Shown here: piece after piece, positions 1 to 7,994 of the stretch
How the letters are laid out: each line of letters starts with the position of its first letter
Numbering within the stretch: the first letter of the stretch is position 1
Made by a program: the position numbers and the translations under genes
DNA from: Hymenobacter cellulosivorans
GTDB taxonomy: Bacteria; Bacteroidota; Bacteroidia; Cytophagales; Hymenobacteraceae
DNA length: 64,000 bases
NCBI RefSeq assembly: GCF_022919135.1
Contig: NZ_CP095049.1
Location: forward strand, 3,414,501 to 3,478,500
Direction of reading: 5' to 3'
Notes under the pieces: model-generated
Seen by the model: only the letters and a program-made list of their open reading frames with translations
The model's database searches: none
Told to the model about the DNA's origin: nothing

Positions 1-165
1 AAGGCTCAGGATGACGGGTAGGTTTTGCTGATTGCTGTGATAATGACAACGGATTGGCAGGTATGTAGTTATTGGTTGAAACTATTTTAATAAAAGGGGT
101 TTAATGTTGAATATTATATAAACAGCTCCCACTATATTACTAGCTCATCCTTAACCTCTTTACTT
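1..165. other. Upstream intergenic region of the HU-like gene
   Basis: No gene is seen. The first bases (about 3-17) contain GCTCAGGATGAC, the core of the dispersed palindromic repeat that recurs elsewhere in the window (for example around 18450), so the window probably begins at the end of such an element. The rest, about 60-160, is AT-rich and probably holds the promoter of the HU-like gene, but no single -33/-7 pair stands out. Confidence 0.4.
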
Positions 166-615
166 ATGCCTATCGAATATTCCCTGGCTGAGCGCCGCAA
201 CCCTGCCAAGCCCAACGAAGCCAAGAAGTTTTATCCCGTAGCCCGCTCCCAGGGCGAAACCAGTGTGCGCGACATGGCCGGCCGCATCAACGAAATGAGC
301 ACCGTCAGCACCGTCGACGTGATGGCCGTGCTCGAAGCCTTCTTCCAGACCGTGCCCCGCGAGCTAGCCGCCGGTCGCATCGTACGCTTCGGCGACTTCG
401 GCTCCTTTTCCGTGAGCCTGCAAGGCCAGGGAGCCGACTCCGAAAAGGAGTTCAGCTCCGCCCTCATCGACAATGTGAAAGTGGTATTCCGCCCCGGCAA
501 GCTCTTCGCCTCGGCCATGCAGGGCGCTCAACTCCGTCGGGTCGCGGCCCCCTCAGCCGACTCAGTCGCTCGTGCTGCCCGTCGTAAAGCCAGCGAGGCC
601 GATAGCCGGACATAG
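166..615 (+). CDS. HU/IHF-family DNA-binding protein (Bacteroidota HU-like)
   Basis: A 149-residue protein. Residues about 1-120 read as the Bacteroidota HU-HIG type of HU domain: a short N-terminal strand, helices around VRDMAGRINE and VDVMAVLEAFFQTVPREL, and the beta-arm entry RIVRFGDFGSFSVSL. The FGDFGSF turn corresponds to the GFGxF motif of HU proteins. The last ~28 residues are a basic Ala/Arg/Lys/Ser tail typical of HU variants with an added nucleic-acid-binding tail. It is presumably a nucleoid-associated protein. Its TAG stop (613-615) lies inside the first copy of a 20-bp repeat, and a terminator follows at 684-716. The family call is firm; a specific biological role is not visible. 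Confidence 0.85.
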   Translation: MPIEYSLAERRNPAKPNEAKKFYPVARSQGETSVRDMAGRINEMSTVSTVDVMAVLEAFFQTVPRELAAGRIVRFGDFGSFSVSLQGQGADSEKEFSSALIDNVKVVFRPGKLFASAMQGAQLRRVAAPSADSVARAARRKASEADSRT

Positions 616-669
616 TAATGTCCGGCGGCGGACATAGTAATGTCCGGGCCCGGACATTACTATGTCCGC
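606..669. repeat. Three copies of a GGACATAGTAATGTCC unit, including a 42-bp perfect palindrome
   Basis: Two direct copies of the 20-bp unit (606-625 and 628-647) are followed by an inverted copy (650-669). Copies two and three form a perfect 42-bp palindrome, 628-669, centred on GGG|CCC. Each unit is itself an inverted repeat, GGACAT-AGTA-ATGTCC. The array begins within the HU stop codon and ends about 90 bp before the Septu-like ATPase start. It could be an RNA hairpin, an operator array for a dimeric protein, or a mobile-element trace; the sequence does not decide between these. Confidence 0.9.
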
Positions 670-683
670 TTAAACTGCCCTGC

Positions 684-716
684 GGGCCTGCCGATTCCGG
701 CAGGCCCGTTATTTTT
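684..716 (+). terminator. Rho-independent terminator after the HU-like gene
   Basis: A perfect 10-bp GC-rich stem (684-693 with 698-707), an ATTC loop and a following T-rich tract (GTTATTTTT). It should end transcription coming from the HU-like gene before the defence module. Confidence 0.8.
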
Positions 717-761
717 GGGGCCGGGCCACTTCCCGCGCCCGGCATCCTTACCTTTCGTGCT

Positions 762-2099
762 ATGTCCAAGCAACCCGCCACCCCGCCGCCCGCCTATTTC
801 CTCTCCCTCAGCCTGGAAAATGTGCGCAGCTTCGGAGAGAAGCAGACGATTTCCTTTGCCCGAGAAGACGGAAGGCCCGCGCAGTGGACGATTATTCTCG
901 GGGATAATGGGGTAGGGAAGACGACGGTGTTGAAGGCGTTGGCGGGGATGATGGCACGTAAGGCATTATTTTCTTCCCAAGGAGAGGAGTATGCATACGC
1001 TCATCATATGATGTCTGACGAAGAATGGGCTCCTAAGCGAAATAACTTTCAAGACCTACTAATAGAAACGAACATACAATATAATGGGGTGCTTACTGAG
1101 CCTGCCCAAGAGAGTAAAGCTTATGCCGAGGAGAAGTGGGTAAGGCTCCATTCAGATGAACACGGCGATTATGAGTGTGATGGTACTTCCATCTTAAGAC
1201 AGGACTTAGGACTTATCTGTTACGGCTATGGGGCTGGTCGTAAAACAGGAAACTCAACCCTTAGTGATGTTTCCAAGACAATTGATACCTGTATTAGTCT
1301 CTTTGATGATAGAGCGGATTTACTTAATCCGGAAGAATGGTTTCTTCAGATGGAGTACAGCTCTCTTAAAGGAGATAAACAGGCAGAAAAGTCGTTGCAG
1401 CAAGTGCGCGATGTCTTACTTCAAGTTTTACCGGATGTGACAGATGTTAATATTGTCAGTAAAGGGTATCAGCAGCAGCTAGAGCTTCTTACGCCCTACG
1501 GCTGGGTACGCCTGCGCGACATGAGTTTAGGCTATCAAACCCTGGTCGTGTGGCTTACGGACTTTGCCAGCAAGCTCTTTATCCGCTACCCTGAGAGTAA
1601 GAACCCGCTGGAAGAGCCGGCCATTGTGCTCATTGATGAAATCGACCTGCACCTGCACCCGAGCTGGCAGCGCAAGCTCATTGGTTTCCTCAGCGGCATC
1701 TTCAAGAACACTCAGTTTATTGCCACCGCGCACAGCCCTCTGGTGGTGCAGGCGGCCGGGGACAAGGACGCCAATATCGTACTGCTCAAGCGTGAGAATG
1801 ATCAGACGGTAGTAGTCCAGAACCTGCCCGACGTGCGCCGCTGGCGGGTCGACCAGATTCTAAACAGTGAGCTATTCGAAGATGCCTCGTCCTTGTCGCC
1901 GCAAACGGAAACGGATTTGCAGCGCCGCAATGCCCTGTTGCTGAAGAAGCGCCTGACCGCGAAGGAAAAGGCGGAGCTGAAAGAGCTGGACGACAAGCTC
2001 ACGACCCAGCCCATCAGTGATACGCAGCCCGAGCGACGGGTAGAAAATCTGCTGGCCCGGCTGGCCCGCAACCTCAAGGATGAAGACTTCCTGGAGTAG
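762..2099 (+). CDS. ptuA: Septu-like defence ATPase (PtuA-type AAA/ABC-like ATPase)
   Basis: A 445-residue ATPase of the SMC/RecF-like AAA_21 class. It shows Walker A GDNGVGKTT (about residues 47-55), an ABC-like signature MSLGYQT (about 254), Walker B IVLIDEIDLHLHP (about 287-299) and the H-switch TAHSPLVV. The ATG at 762 is chosen because translation from there starts with the conserved FLSLSLENVRSFG strand; the frame is open further upstream but overlaps the palindrome and terminator. The HNH gene follows 6 bp downstream, which matches the PtuA-PtuB pair of Septu anti-phage systems and of retron-associated effectors; no reverse transcriptase is present. Bases about 960-1480 are clearly AT-richer than the flanking DNA and have different codon use, suggesting horizontal transfer. 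The symbol is by analogy to the family. Confidence 0.8.
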   Translation: MSKQPATPPPAYFLSLSLENVRSFGEKQTISFAREDGRPAQWTIILGDNGVGKTTVLKALAGMMARKALFSSQGEEYAYAHHMMSDEEWAPKRNNFQDLLIETNIQYNGVLTEPAQESKAYAEEKWVRLHSDEHGDYECDGTSILRQDLGLICYGYGAGRKTGNSTLSDVSKTIDTCISLFDDRADLLNPEEWFLQMEYSSLKGDKQAEKSLQQVRDVLLQVLPDVTDVNIVSKGYQQQLELLTPYGWVRLRDMSLGYQTLVVWLTDFASKLFIRYPESKNPLEEPAIVLIDEIDLHLHPSWQRKLIGFLSGIFKNTQFIATAHSPLVVQAAGDKDANIVLLKRENDQTVVVQNLPDVRRWRVDQILNSELFEDASSLSPQTETDLQRRNALLLKKRLTAKEKAELKELDDKLTTQPISDTQPERRVENLLARLARNLKDEDFLE

Positions 2100-2105
2100 C
2101 CCGTT

Positions 2106-2927
2106 ATGATTAAGGTTACCAAAAGTCAGCCCGCGCCGGCTATCCTGGCCCGGCGGGGCACCCGGCACGTGCGGCAATTGGAAAAGCTGCAAGAGGCCAA
2201 TCCCGCCGCCTGCCAGGCTCCCGATAACACGATCCTGCACTCCCGCGACGGTATCTATAACGATACGACCGTAAAAGACCAGCTCCGGAAAGATCAGCAC
2301 AAGAAGTGCTGCTACTGTGAATCCCTCTTTACTGCTACCAGCTACGGCGATGTGGAGCACTTCCGCCCCAAGGCTGGGTACCAGCAGGAGTGGGAGGGCC
2401 CCTTGCACAAACCAGGCTATTATTGGCTGGCTTACGAGTGGAGCAATCTGTTTTTCTCCTGCCAATTGTGTAATCAGGAGTACAAGGGCAACTACTTCCC
2501 CCTGCGAAACCAAGCCGCCCGCGCCCAGTCACACGCGGAGGTACTGTCGTTGGAGCAACCCCTGCTGCTGGACCCCACCCAGGACGACCCGGAAAAGCAC
2601 CTGACCTTCGTGCGGGATGCCATCAAAGGGCTCGATGACCGGGGCGAAGAAAGTATCCGCGCCTTTGGCCTCGACCGGCCCGATCTTATCAAAAGCCGTA
2701 TTGAGCATTTGAAGGGGCTGCGCCAGATGTACATGTTGGGCAGATTTACTTTTAACCTACCTCTAAGCAATCCGGAGCAGGAGTTTCTTGATGCATTAAA
2801 GCTTTCGGTTGCCGAGGGGCGGGAAGCTGCCGAGGAAGCCCGGCAAATTTGGCAAGAAGCCGCCCTCGACTCGGCCGAGTACGCTGGCATGGTCCGGGCC
2901 AACTTCGACTATCTGCCGCGTCACTAA
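2106..2927 (+). CDS. ptuB: HNH endonuclease of Septu type (PtuB-like)
   Basis: A 273-residue protein with a zinc-coordinating HNH nuclease core: KCCYCES (about residue 66), VEHFRPK (about 83, the catalytic His region), a YYWLAYEWSNL segment, then FSCQLCNQEYKGNYFP (about 118) supplying the second Cys pair and the Asn/His-type metal site. This arrangement is that of the putative HNH families next to AAA_21 ATPases in Septu and retron-Septu systems. It begins 6 bp after the ATPase stop, so the two are almost certainly one operon. The expected role is nucleic-acid cleavage on phage infection, controlled by the ATPase; that is inferred from the family, not visible here. Confidence 0.8.
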   Translation: MIKVTKSQPAPAILARRGTRHVRQLEKLQEANPAACQAPDNTILHSRDGIYNDTTVKDQLRKDQHKKCCYCESLFTATSYGDVEHFRPKAGYQQEWEGPLHKPGYYWLAYEWSNLFFSCQLCNQEYKGNYFPLRNQAARAQSHAEVLSLEQPLLLDPTQDDPEKHLTFVRDAIKGLDDRGEESIRAFGLDRPDLIKSRIEHLKGLRQMYMLGRFTFNLPLSNPEQEFLDALKLSVAEGREAAEEARQIWQEAALDSAEYAGMVRANFDYLPRH

Positions 2928-3001
2928 TCCCTAAGCTGGGCAACGGCCCCGCCGAATTCCCGTTATCTTGCCCAGCACCACACTGCCAACCTTTCGCCTC
3001 C

Positions 3002-4438
3002 ATGACCACCGTTTCTACTCCGTCGGCCGCCGCGCCCGATGCTTCTTTCAGCGACATTCCCAAGGACGACAAGCGCATCACCCGCGGCTGGACCTTCTAC
3101 GACTGGGCCAACTCGGTGTACCCGCTGGTCATTACCAGCTCCATCTTTCCCATCTACTGGGGCGCGATGGTGAAGCAGGTGACCGGTACCGACAGCGGCA
3201 AGAGCCCCGTCGACTTCCTAGGCTTCCAGGTGCCGGGCTCGTCGCTGCTGACCTACGCCATATCGGCCGCCTTCCTGCTTATTGCCCTTATCAGCCCGTT
3301 TCTGACGTCCTTGGCCGACTTCTCGGGGCGTAAGAAGCTCTTCATGCAGGTGTTCTGCTATCTGGGAGCCCTGTCCTGCGCGGCCCTGTTCTTCTTCACC
3401 CCGGATACTTTCACGGCCAGCACCTTTATCTTCATCTCGGCCACCATTGGCTTCTCGGGCTCCATCGTCTTCTACAACTCCTACCTGCCCCTGATTTCCT
3501 CGGAGGAAAAGTACGATTCGCTCTCGGCCCGGGGCTTTTCCATGGGCTATATCGGCTCGGTATTGCTGCTCGTTATCTGCCTGGGCCTGATTATGGGCCA
3601 CGATAAGCTGGGGCTGGAAGAAGGCTTTGCCACCCGCCTGGCTTTCCTGCTCACGGGCATCTGGTGGGCCGGCTTCGCCCAGATTCCCTTCTTCACCCTG
3701 CCTGCCGACCCTGGCCGTCCCGCCGGGGCCGCCGATGATTCGGGCTGGCTGCTCAACGGCTTCCGGGAGCTGGGCAAGGTGTGGGCTCAGCTTAAAGGCT
3801 TGCCCAACCTGAAGCGCTTCCTGCTGGCTTACTTCACCTACAACATGGGCGTGCAGACGGTGATGTACGTGGCCACCATCTTCGGCGACGAGGAGCTGAA
3901 GCTCGAAAGCTCGGCCCTTATCCTAACCATTCTGCTGCTCCAACTCGTGGGTATTCTGGGGGCCTGGCTGTTTTCCAAACTCTCGGAGCGCATCGGCAAC
4001 ACCCGGGCCCTGAGCTGGTCGGTGTTTATTTGGATGCTGATCTGCGTGGCTGGCTATTACGTGCAGGCTGGCTGGAGTTTCTACGCCCTGGCCTCGGTTA
4101 TCGGCCTCACGATGGGGGCCATTCAGAGCCTTTCGCGCAGCACCTACTCCAAGATTATCCCCGAAAACACGCCCAACACCGCCGCCTTCTTCAGCTTCTT
4201 CGACGTAACCGAGAAGCTCAGCATCGTCATCGGCACGGCCGTCTTCGGCATCATTGCCCAGATTACGGGCTCCATGCGCAATAGCATTCTGTCGCTCATC
4301 GTGTTCTTCGTGCTGGGCCTGGTGTTCCTGCTCACCCTGCGCGGCCGCAAGCTGCGCGATGAGCCGACTGATGCTCCGACCACCGTAGGCCCGCCGCCCG
4401 CCACGCCCAACATCGGGATGCCCGCGACGCCGAAGTAA
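3002..4438 (+). CDS. MFS permease, UMF1/Atg22-like family
   Basis: A 478-residue membrane protein with about 12 predicted transmembrane segments. It opens with GWTFYDWANSVYPLVITSSIFP, in which the FYDWANS motif is characteristic of the UMF1 (unknown major facilitator) / Atg22-like branch. LADFSGRKK after the second or third segment matches the MFS loop 2-3 motif. The ATG at 3002 is used because the frame upstream runs into the end of the HNH gene and lacks membrane-protein character. The substrate is unknown; a role in small-molecule export or uptake is only a family-level statement. A bidirectional terminator follows at 4511-4548. Confidence 0.85.
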   Translation: MTTVSTPSAAAPDASFSDIPKDDKRITRGWTFYDWANSVYPLVITSSIFPIYWGAMVKQVTGTDSGKSPVDFLGFQVPGSSLLTYAISAAFLLIALISPFLTSLADFSGRKKLFMQVFCYLGALSCAALFFFTPDTFTASTFIFISATIGFSGSIVFYNSYLPLISSEEKYDSLSARGFSMGYIGSVLLLVICLGLIMGHDKLGLEEGFATRLAFLLTGIWWAGFAQIPFFTLPADPGRPAGAADDSGWLLNGFRELGKVWAQLKGLPNLKRFLLAYFTYNMGVQTVMYVATIFGDEELKLESSALILTILLLQLVGILGAWLFSKLSERIGNTRALSWSVFIWMLICVAGYYVQAGWSFYALASVIGLTMGAIQSLSRSTYSKIIPENTPNTAAFFSFFDVTEKLSIVIGTAVFGIIAQITGSMRNSILSLIVFFVLGLVFLLTLRGRKLRDEPTDAPTTVGPPPATPNIGMPATPK

Positions 4439-4510
4439 GCACAGTCCGTCCTTGCGAGGACGCAGAACAAAGCAATACATCCTCCGCGCAGGTAGTTACT
4501 CTCTTCTACC

Positions 4511-4548
4511 AGAAAGCCCTTTCCCGTACCAACGAGAAAGGGCTTTCT
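4511..4548. terminator. Bidirectional terminator between convergent genes
   Basis: A 13-bp perfect stem, AGAAAGCCCTTTC with GAAAGGGCTTTCT, around a 12-nt loop. It can serve the MFS gene (plus strand) and the small ORF/amidohydrolase unit (minus strand). Confidence 0.8.
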
Positions 4549-4551
4549 ATG

Positions 4552-4770
4552 TCAAGCTACGTGCCCAACGGCTCCTAGTCGCTGCGCCTGCCACAACAGG
4601 TCAGTGGCGGCCGTAACGGAAGGAGCGGCTATTCTTAAAGACATTCCGGCTAAAAGCTGGTCGGCTGCCTCCTTGGCTTCTTTCAGCCTGTAGCCGGATG
4701 TCATTAAAAGCTTAGTAAAGGCTATGGCTTGGAAGCCGTACTGCCAACCCGTGAAGTGGATCGCCACCAC
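4552..4770 (-). CDS. Small protein resembling the L7/L12 C-terminal fold
   Basis: A 72-residue ORF starting with GTG-GTG three bases after the stop codon of the amidohydrolase, so it is probably translationally coupled. The sequence FTKLLMTSGYRLKEAKEAAD resembles the helix-loop-helix of the ribosomal protein L7/L12 C-terminal domain (compare the family pattern GLGLKEAKDLVD), followed by a second helix and a final hydrophobic strand (RLGAVGHVA). Similar short L7/L12-like ORFs are known as stand-alone proteins, but the function is not known. It ends just before the bidirectional terminator. The coding call rests on this resemblance and on its spacing; it could still be a chance open frame. Confidence 0.55.
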   Translation of the reverse strand: MVAIHFTGWQYGFQAIAFTKLLMTSGYRLKEAKEAADQLLAGMSLRIAAPSVTAATDLLWQAQRLGAVGHVA

Positions 4771-4772
4771 GG

Positions 4773-6428
4773 CTACTTGCGCTTGTACACCTGTTCGCCG
4801 GCAATCCAGGTCTGTTGCACCTGGGCCCCGCGCAGCTCGGTGGCGGGGGCTTTGAGCAAGTCCTTGTTCAGGACCACGAAGTCGGCGGCCATACCGGGCT
4901 TGATGCTGCCTTTCTGTTTGTCTTCAAAGGCGGCGTGGGCGGCCCAGGTGGTCATGCCGCGCAGGGCATCGGGGCGGCTCAGGGCGTTTTCCATCTGGAA
5001 GCCGCCGCTGGGGTAGTTCTTGGCATCCTGCCGGGCCACGGCCGAGTGGAAGCCAAACAGCGGGTTGATGTCTTCCACCGGGAAGTCGGAGCCGATGGCC
5101 ACCTGCCCGTACTGCTTGCGCAGCTCCTCGTAGGCGTAGGCCGTTTTCAGGCGGTCTTGCCCCAGCCGCTCCCCGGCCCAGTACATGTCCGAGGTAGCGT
5201 GCGTAGGCTGCACCGAGGGCACGATGCCGAACTGCCCGAATTTGGGCATATCGGCCGGGGTGATGACCTGGGCGTGCTCGATGCGCCAGCGCCGGTCTTT
5301 CTGGCCTTGCAGGGCCTCCCCGTAGATATTAAGGATGATGCGGTTGGCTGAGTCGCCGATGGCGTGGGTGTTCATCTGGAACTTGCTGGCCGCAATTTCC
5401 TTGGCCAGAGCGCGGTATTCCTTCTCCGTCGAGAGCAAAAAGCCGGTTTCCTTGGGCCGGTCGTGGTAAGGCTCGACCAGGCAGGCCCCGCGGGAGCCCA
5501 GGGCGCCATCGGCATACACCTTAAAGGAATTGACCGTGAGCCGGTCCTGGTATACGGGGCCGTTCTTGAAGTAGAACTCCTTGTTGGCCGCCGTTGGGTT
5601 GAGCATGGTGTAGAGGCGCAGCTTAAGCTTATTCTGCTTCTGCAACGCTTCCATCCGGTCGATGTTGGCTTTATCAAGACCGGCGTCAGCCAGGCTGGTC
5701 AGCCCTACCGCCAGGCATAGCTGCTGGGCCTGCAAGAGCAGGGTATTGGCTTCAGCGGGCGTCGGCTCGGGTATCTTCACCGATACCAAATCCACGGCGT
5801 TATCGACCAGCAAACCCGTCAGCTTGCCCTGGGCGTCGCGGGTGATGGTGCCGCCGCTGATGGGCGTGCTTGCCGTCACCGCGGCCAGGTCCAGGGCTTT
5901 CTGGTTGACCAGCGCGGCGTGCCCATCCACCCGGATAATGAATACGGGCACGTCGGGGAAGCGCTTATCCAGCTCGTCTTTGGTCGGAAACTGCTTGTCG
6001 GCCCAGTCGTTCTGGTCCCAGCCCCGGCCCGTGAGCCAGGCGGCCTGCGGGTACTGCTGCCGGTGCTGCTGCAGCTTTTGCAGCACGGCATCCCAGGAAG
6101 TAGTCCCGACCAAATCAGCATCGCGCAACCCCAGGGCGTAGCGGTAGAAGTGGCAGTGGGCATCGTAGAAGCCAGGGTAGATAAACTGCCCCTGGGCGTC
6201 TACTTCCTGCTTGGCCTGAAACTTCTGGCGCAACTCGTCGGCCGAGCCCACGGCTACAAACTTGCCGTCCTGCACGGCAAAGGCCTGGGCCTGGGAAAAG
6301 GTAGAGTCCACAGTATACACCGTGGCGTTGTAGACCAGCAGGTCGGCGGGCTGGCGGGAGGAGGTGGAGCAGGAAGCGGCTAGTGCGCCCAGCAAGGGCA
6401 ACAGCGCGAGGCGGCGGTAGGAAGTCAT
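4773..6428 (-). CDS. Amidohydrolase family lipoprotein (YtcJ-like, Amidohydro_3)
   Basis: A 551-residue metal-dependent hydrolase. The ATG at 6428 gives a lipoprotein signal, MTSYRRLALLPLLGALAASC, with lipobox LAAS-C. The mature protein has the N-terminal beta-sandwich strand DLLVYNATVYTVD, the metal-binding YPGFYDAHCHF (HxH), TGRGWDQNDW, a NTHAIGDSANR histidine segment, the RIEHAQVI motif, and GSDFPVEDINP near the C-terminus with the catalytic Asp. These are the Amidohydro_3/YtcJ hallmarks. Substrates of this group are amides or imides and usually cannot be predicted. Location is periplasmic or outer-membrane anchored. The small L7/L12-like ORF follows 2 bases after its stop. Confidence 0.88.
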   Translation of the reverse strand: MTSYRRLALLPLLGALAASCSTSSRQPADLLVYNATVYTVDSTFSQAQAFAVQDGKFVAVGSADELRQKFQAKQEVDAQGQFIYPGFYDAHCHFYRYALGLRDADLVGTTSWDAVLQKLQQHRQQYPQAAWLTGRGWDQNDWADKQFPTKDELDKRFPDVPVFIIRVDGHAALVNQKALDLAAVTASTPISGGTITRDAQGKLTGLLVDNAVDLVSVKIPEPTPAEANTLLLQAQQLCLAVGLTSLADAGLDKANIDRMEALQKQNKLKLRLYTMLNPTAANKEFYFKNGPVYQDRLTVNSFKVYADGALGSRGACLVEPYHDRPKETGFLLSTEKEYRALAKEIAASKFQMNTHAIGDSANRIILNIYGEALQGQKDRRWRIEHAQVITPADMPKFGQFGIVPSVQPTHATSDMYWAGERLGQDRLKTAYAYEELRKQYGQVAIGSDFPVEDINPLFGFHSAVARQDAKNYPSGGFQMENALSRPDALRGMTTWAAHAAFEDKQKGSIKPGMAADFVVLNKDLLKAPATELRGAQVQQTWIAGEQVYKRK

Positions 6429-6468
6429 GCGGCGAAGGTACGCAGCCGCTGCCTTTCGGTGGTTGGGT

Positions 6469-6900
6469 TTAGCGGGGCACAGTTTCCATGTGTTGGCACT
6501 GCTGCAGCCACTCCAGGGCTGGCTCCTCGTCCGTAAACCGCTCGTTGCGGTAGGGCCGGTTGTCGTAGTAAGTTGCGTCGGGCACCCGGCCATCCGACAG
6601 GTCGCCGGCCAGGTGGTGGGGCAGCATCAGGAAGGCCAGGTACGTCGTGCGCTTCAGGCGAGGATGCACCAGGGGCAAGAACTCGTTCAGGGTCCAGAGG
6701 ATATCGGCCGAGTCGATACCGGCGCGGCGGCGCACGTCCAGCAGCCAAAACCGGCAGTCGTGCTCCACGGCCGCCTCGAGCAAGGCGTGGTAGCCGCGGT
6801 GCAGCTCGAAGGGCATCACCCCGCGCAGCCATTTAGCCACGAGTACCTGCCGGGTGGTGTCGTAAGTTATTTCCAGGTAAGCGGTAGAAAACAAGGCCAT
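6469..6900 (-). CDS. STAS/SpoIIAA-like domain protein
   Basis: A 143-residue soluble protein without signal peptide. The order strand-strand-helix-strand is visible: YLEITYDTTRQVLVAKWLRG, then FELHRGYHALLEAAVEHDC, then RFWLLDVRRRAGIDSADILW. This is like the SpoIIAA-like/STAS proteins common in Cytophagales, which are thought to act as regulators or in lipid/membrane association. No catalytic motif is seen. It lies 40 bp upstream of the amidohydrolase on the same strand and may be co-transcribed. The fold assignment is tentative. Confidence 0.6.
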   Translation of the reverse strand: MALFSTAYLEITYDTTRQVLVAKWLRGVMPFELHRGYHALLEAAVEHDCRFWLLDVRRRAGIDSADILWTLNEFLPLVHPRLKRTTYLAFLMLPHHLAGDLSDGRVPDATYYDNRPYRNERFTDEEPALEWLQQCQHMETVPR

Positions 6901-6962
6901 AAGCGGGACAAAATAGTGTGGTTCGAGGTAGGTGGAGTGCAGGTTTGAAGCCGCAGATTACG

Positions 6963-7000
6963 AAAAATCCCCGGCACCATGGGTGGTGCCGGGGATTTTT
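6963..7000 (-). terminator. Terminator after AMP nucleosidase
   Basis: A perfect stem, AAAAATCCCCGGCACCA with its complement, separated by a very short loop, followed on the minus strand by T residues. It lies about 38 bp beyond the amn stop. Confidence 0.8.
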
Positions 7001-7037
7001 AAGTAGCTAGCTCAACCGTGCAAACGGTATATTCTGC

Positions 7038-7811
7038 CTACTCGAAGCGCATGTGCTTCACCGATTCGCCCGAGTTCTGCAGCTCAATCAGCGAATCGAT
7101 ACCGATTTGCAGGTGGGAGGTCACGTAGTCGGATGTAACCTTTTTGTCGCTCTCAGAAGTTTTCACGCCCTCGGGCGTCATCGGGTTGTCGCTCACCAGC
7201 AGCAGGGCGCCGTGGGGAATTTCATTGACAAAGCCCACGGTGAAAATCGTGGCCGTTTCCATATCTACGGCCATAGCCCGGATCTGGCGCAGGTAATCTT
7301 TGAAGTTCTCGTCATGCTCCCATACACGGCGGTTGGTGGTGTACACCGTGCCGGTCCAGTAGTCCTTCTCGTGCTTCTTGATCATGCTGCTCACGGCCCG
7401 CTGCAAGCGGAAGGAGGGCAGAGCCGGAATTTCGGCCGGCAGATAGTCGTCCGAAGTACCTTCGCCGCGAATGGCGGCGATGGGCAGGATGAGGTCGCCG
7501 AGCTTGGTCTTGTTTTTCAACCCGCCGCACTTGCCCAAAAACAGCGCCGCCTTGGGCTTAATGGCACCCAGCAAGTCCATCACGGTAGCGGCCATGGGGG
7601 AGCCCATGCCGAAGTTGATGATGGTGATGTTGTTGGCCGTAGCCGTTTGCATGGGCTTGTCGATGCCCCGAATTTCGACGCCGAACTGCTCGGCGAACAT
7701 CGTGACGTAGTTAATAAAGTTGGTCAGCAGAATATACTGGCCAAACTCGTTCAGGGGCACGCCGGTGTAGCGGGGCAGCCAGTTCTCGACAATGTCGGCT
7801 TTGGTTTTCAT
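7038..7811 (-). CDS. amn: AMP nucleosidase
   Basis: A 257-residue member of the nucleoside phosphorylase superfamily closely resembling Bacteroidota AMP nucleosidase, which hydrolyses AMP to adenine and ribose 5-phosphate and so controls the adenylate pool. Visible motifs are ITIINFGMGSPMAATVMDLL, the FLGKCGGL phosphate/base loop, and AMAVDMETATIF with the conserved Glu-containing purine-binding segment, then LLVSDNPMTPEGVK. The protein is shorter than E. coli Amn because the extra N-terminal domain is absent, as usual in this phylum. The ATG at 7811 is chosen; the open frame upstream runs through a simple-sequence repeat (7812-7850) that abuts the start codon. Confidence 0.88.
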   Translation of the reverse strand: MKTKADIVENWLPRYTGVPLNEFGQYILLTNFINYVTMFAEQFGVEIRGIDKPMQTATANNITIINFGMGSPMAATVMDLLGAIKPKAALFLGKCGGLKNKTKLGDLILPIAAIRGEGTSDDYLPAEIPALPSFRLQRAVSSMIKKHEKDYWTGTVYTTNRRVWEHDENFKDYLRQIRAMAVDMETATIFTVGFVNEIPHGALLLVSDNPMTPEGVKTSESDKKVTSDYVTSHLQIGIDSLIELQNSGESVKHMRFE

Positions 7812-7820
7812 GTGGGAAAG

Positions 7821-7914
7821 AGTGAATGAGTGAATGAGCGAATGAGTGAAGTAGGAGGGATAAAGCAAACGAGGAATTAGAGAAGAAACTCACTCATTCA
7901 CCATTTCACTCATG
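7821..7914. repeat. Inverted repeat with simple-sequence arms upstream of amn
   Basis: The first arm (7821-7850) consists of repeated GAGTGAAT-type words; the second (about 7889-7914) is roughly its complement, CTCACTCATTCACC and so on, with a 38-bp spacer. The first arm ends about 10 bases before the amn start codon. Elements of the same design occur at 20404-20495, 28893-29163 and 50586-50739. Confidence 0.75.
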
Positions 7915-7994
7915 CACCGCTCGGGTACAAAAAAACCGTCGAACAACTGTACGACGGTACCCGGACGAAAAGCTGTAGCAGAGGCTCCGGGCCG

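Noticed and set aside
606..720. Possible retron ncRNA upstream of the Septu-like genes
   Set aside because: There is no reverse-transcriptase gene, and the palindrome lacks msr/msd features.
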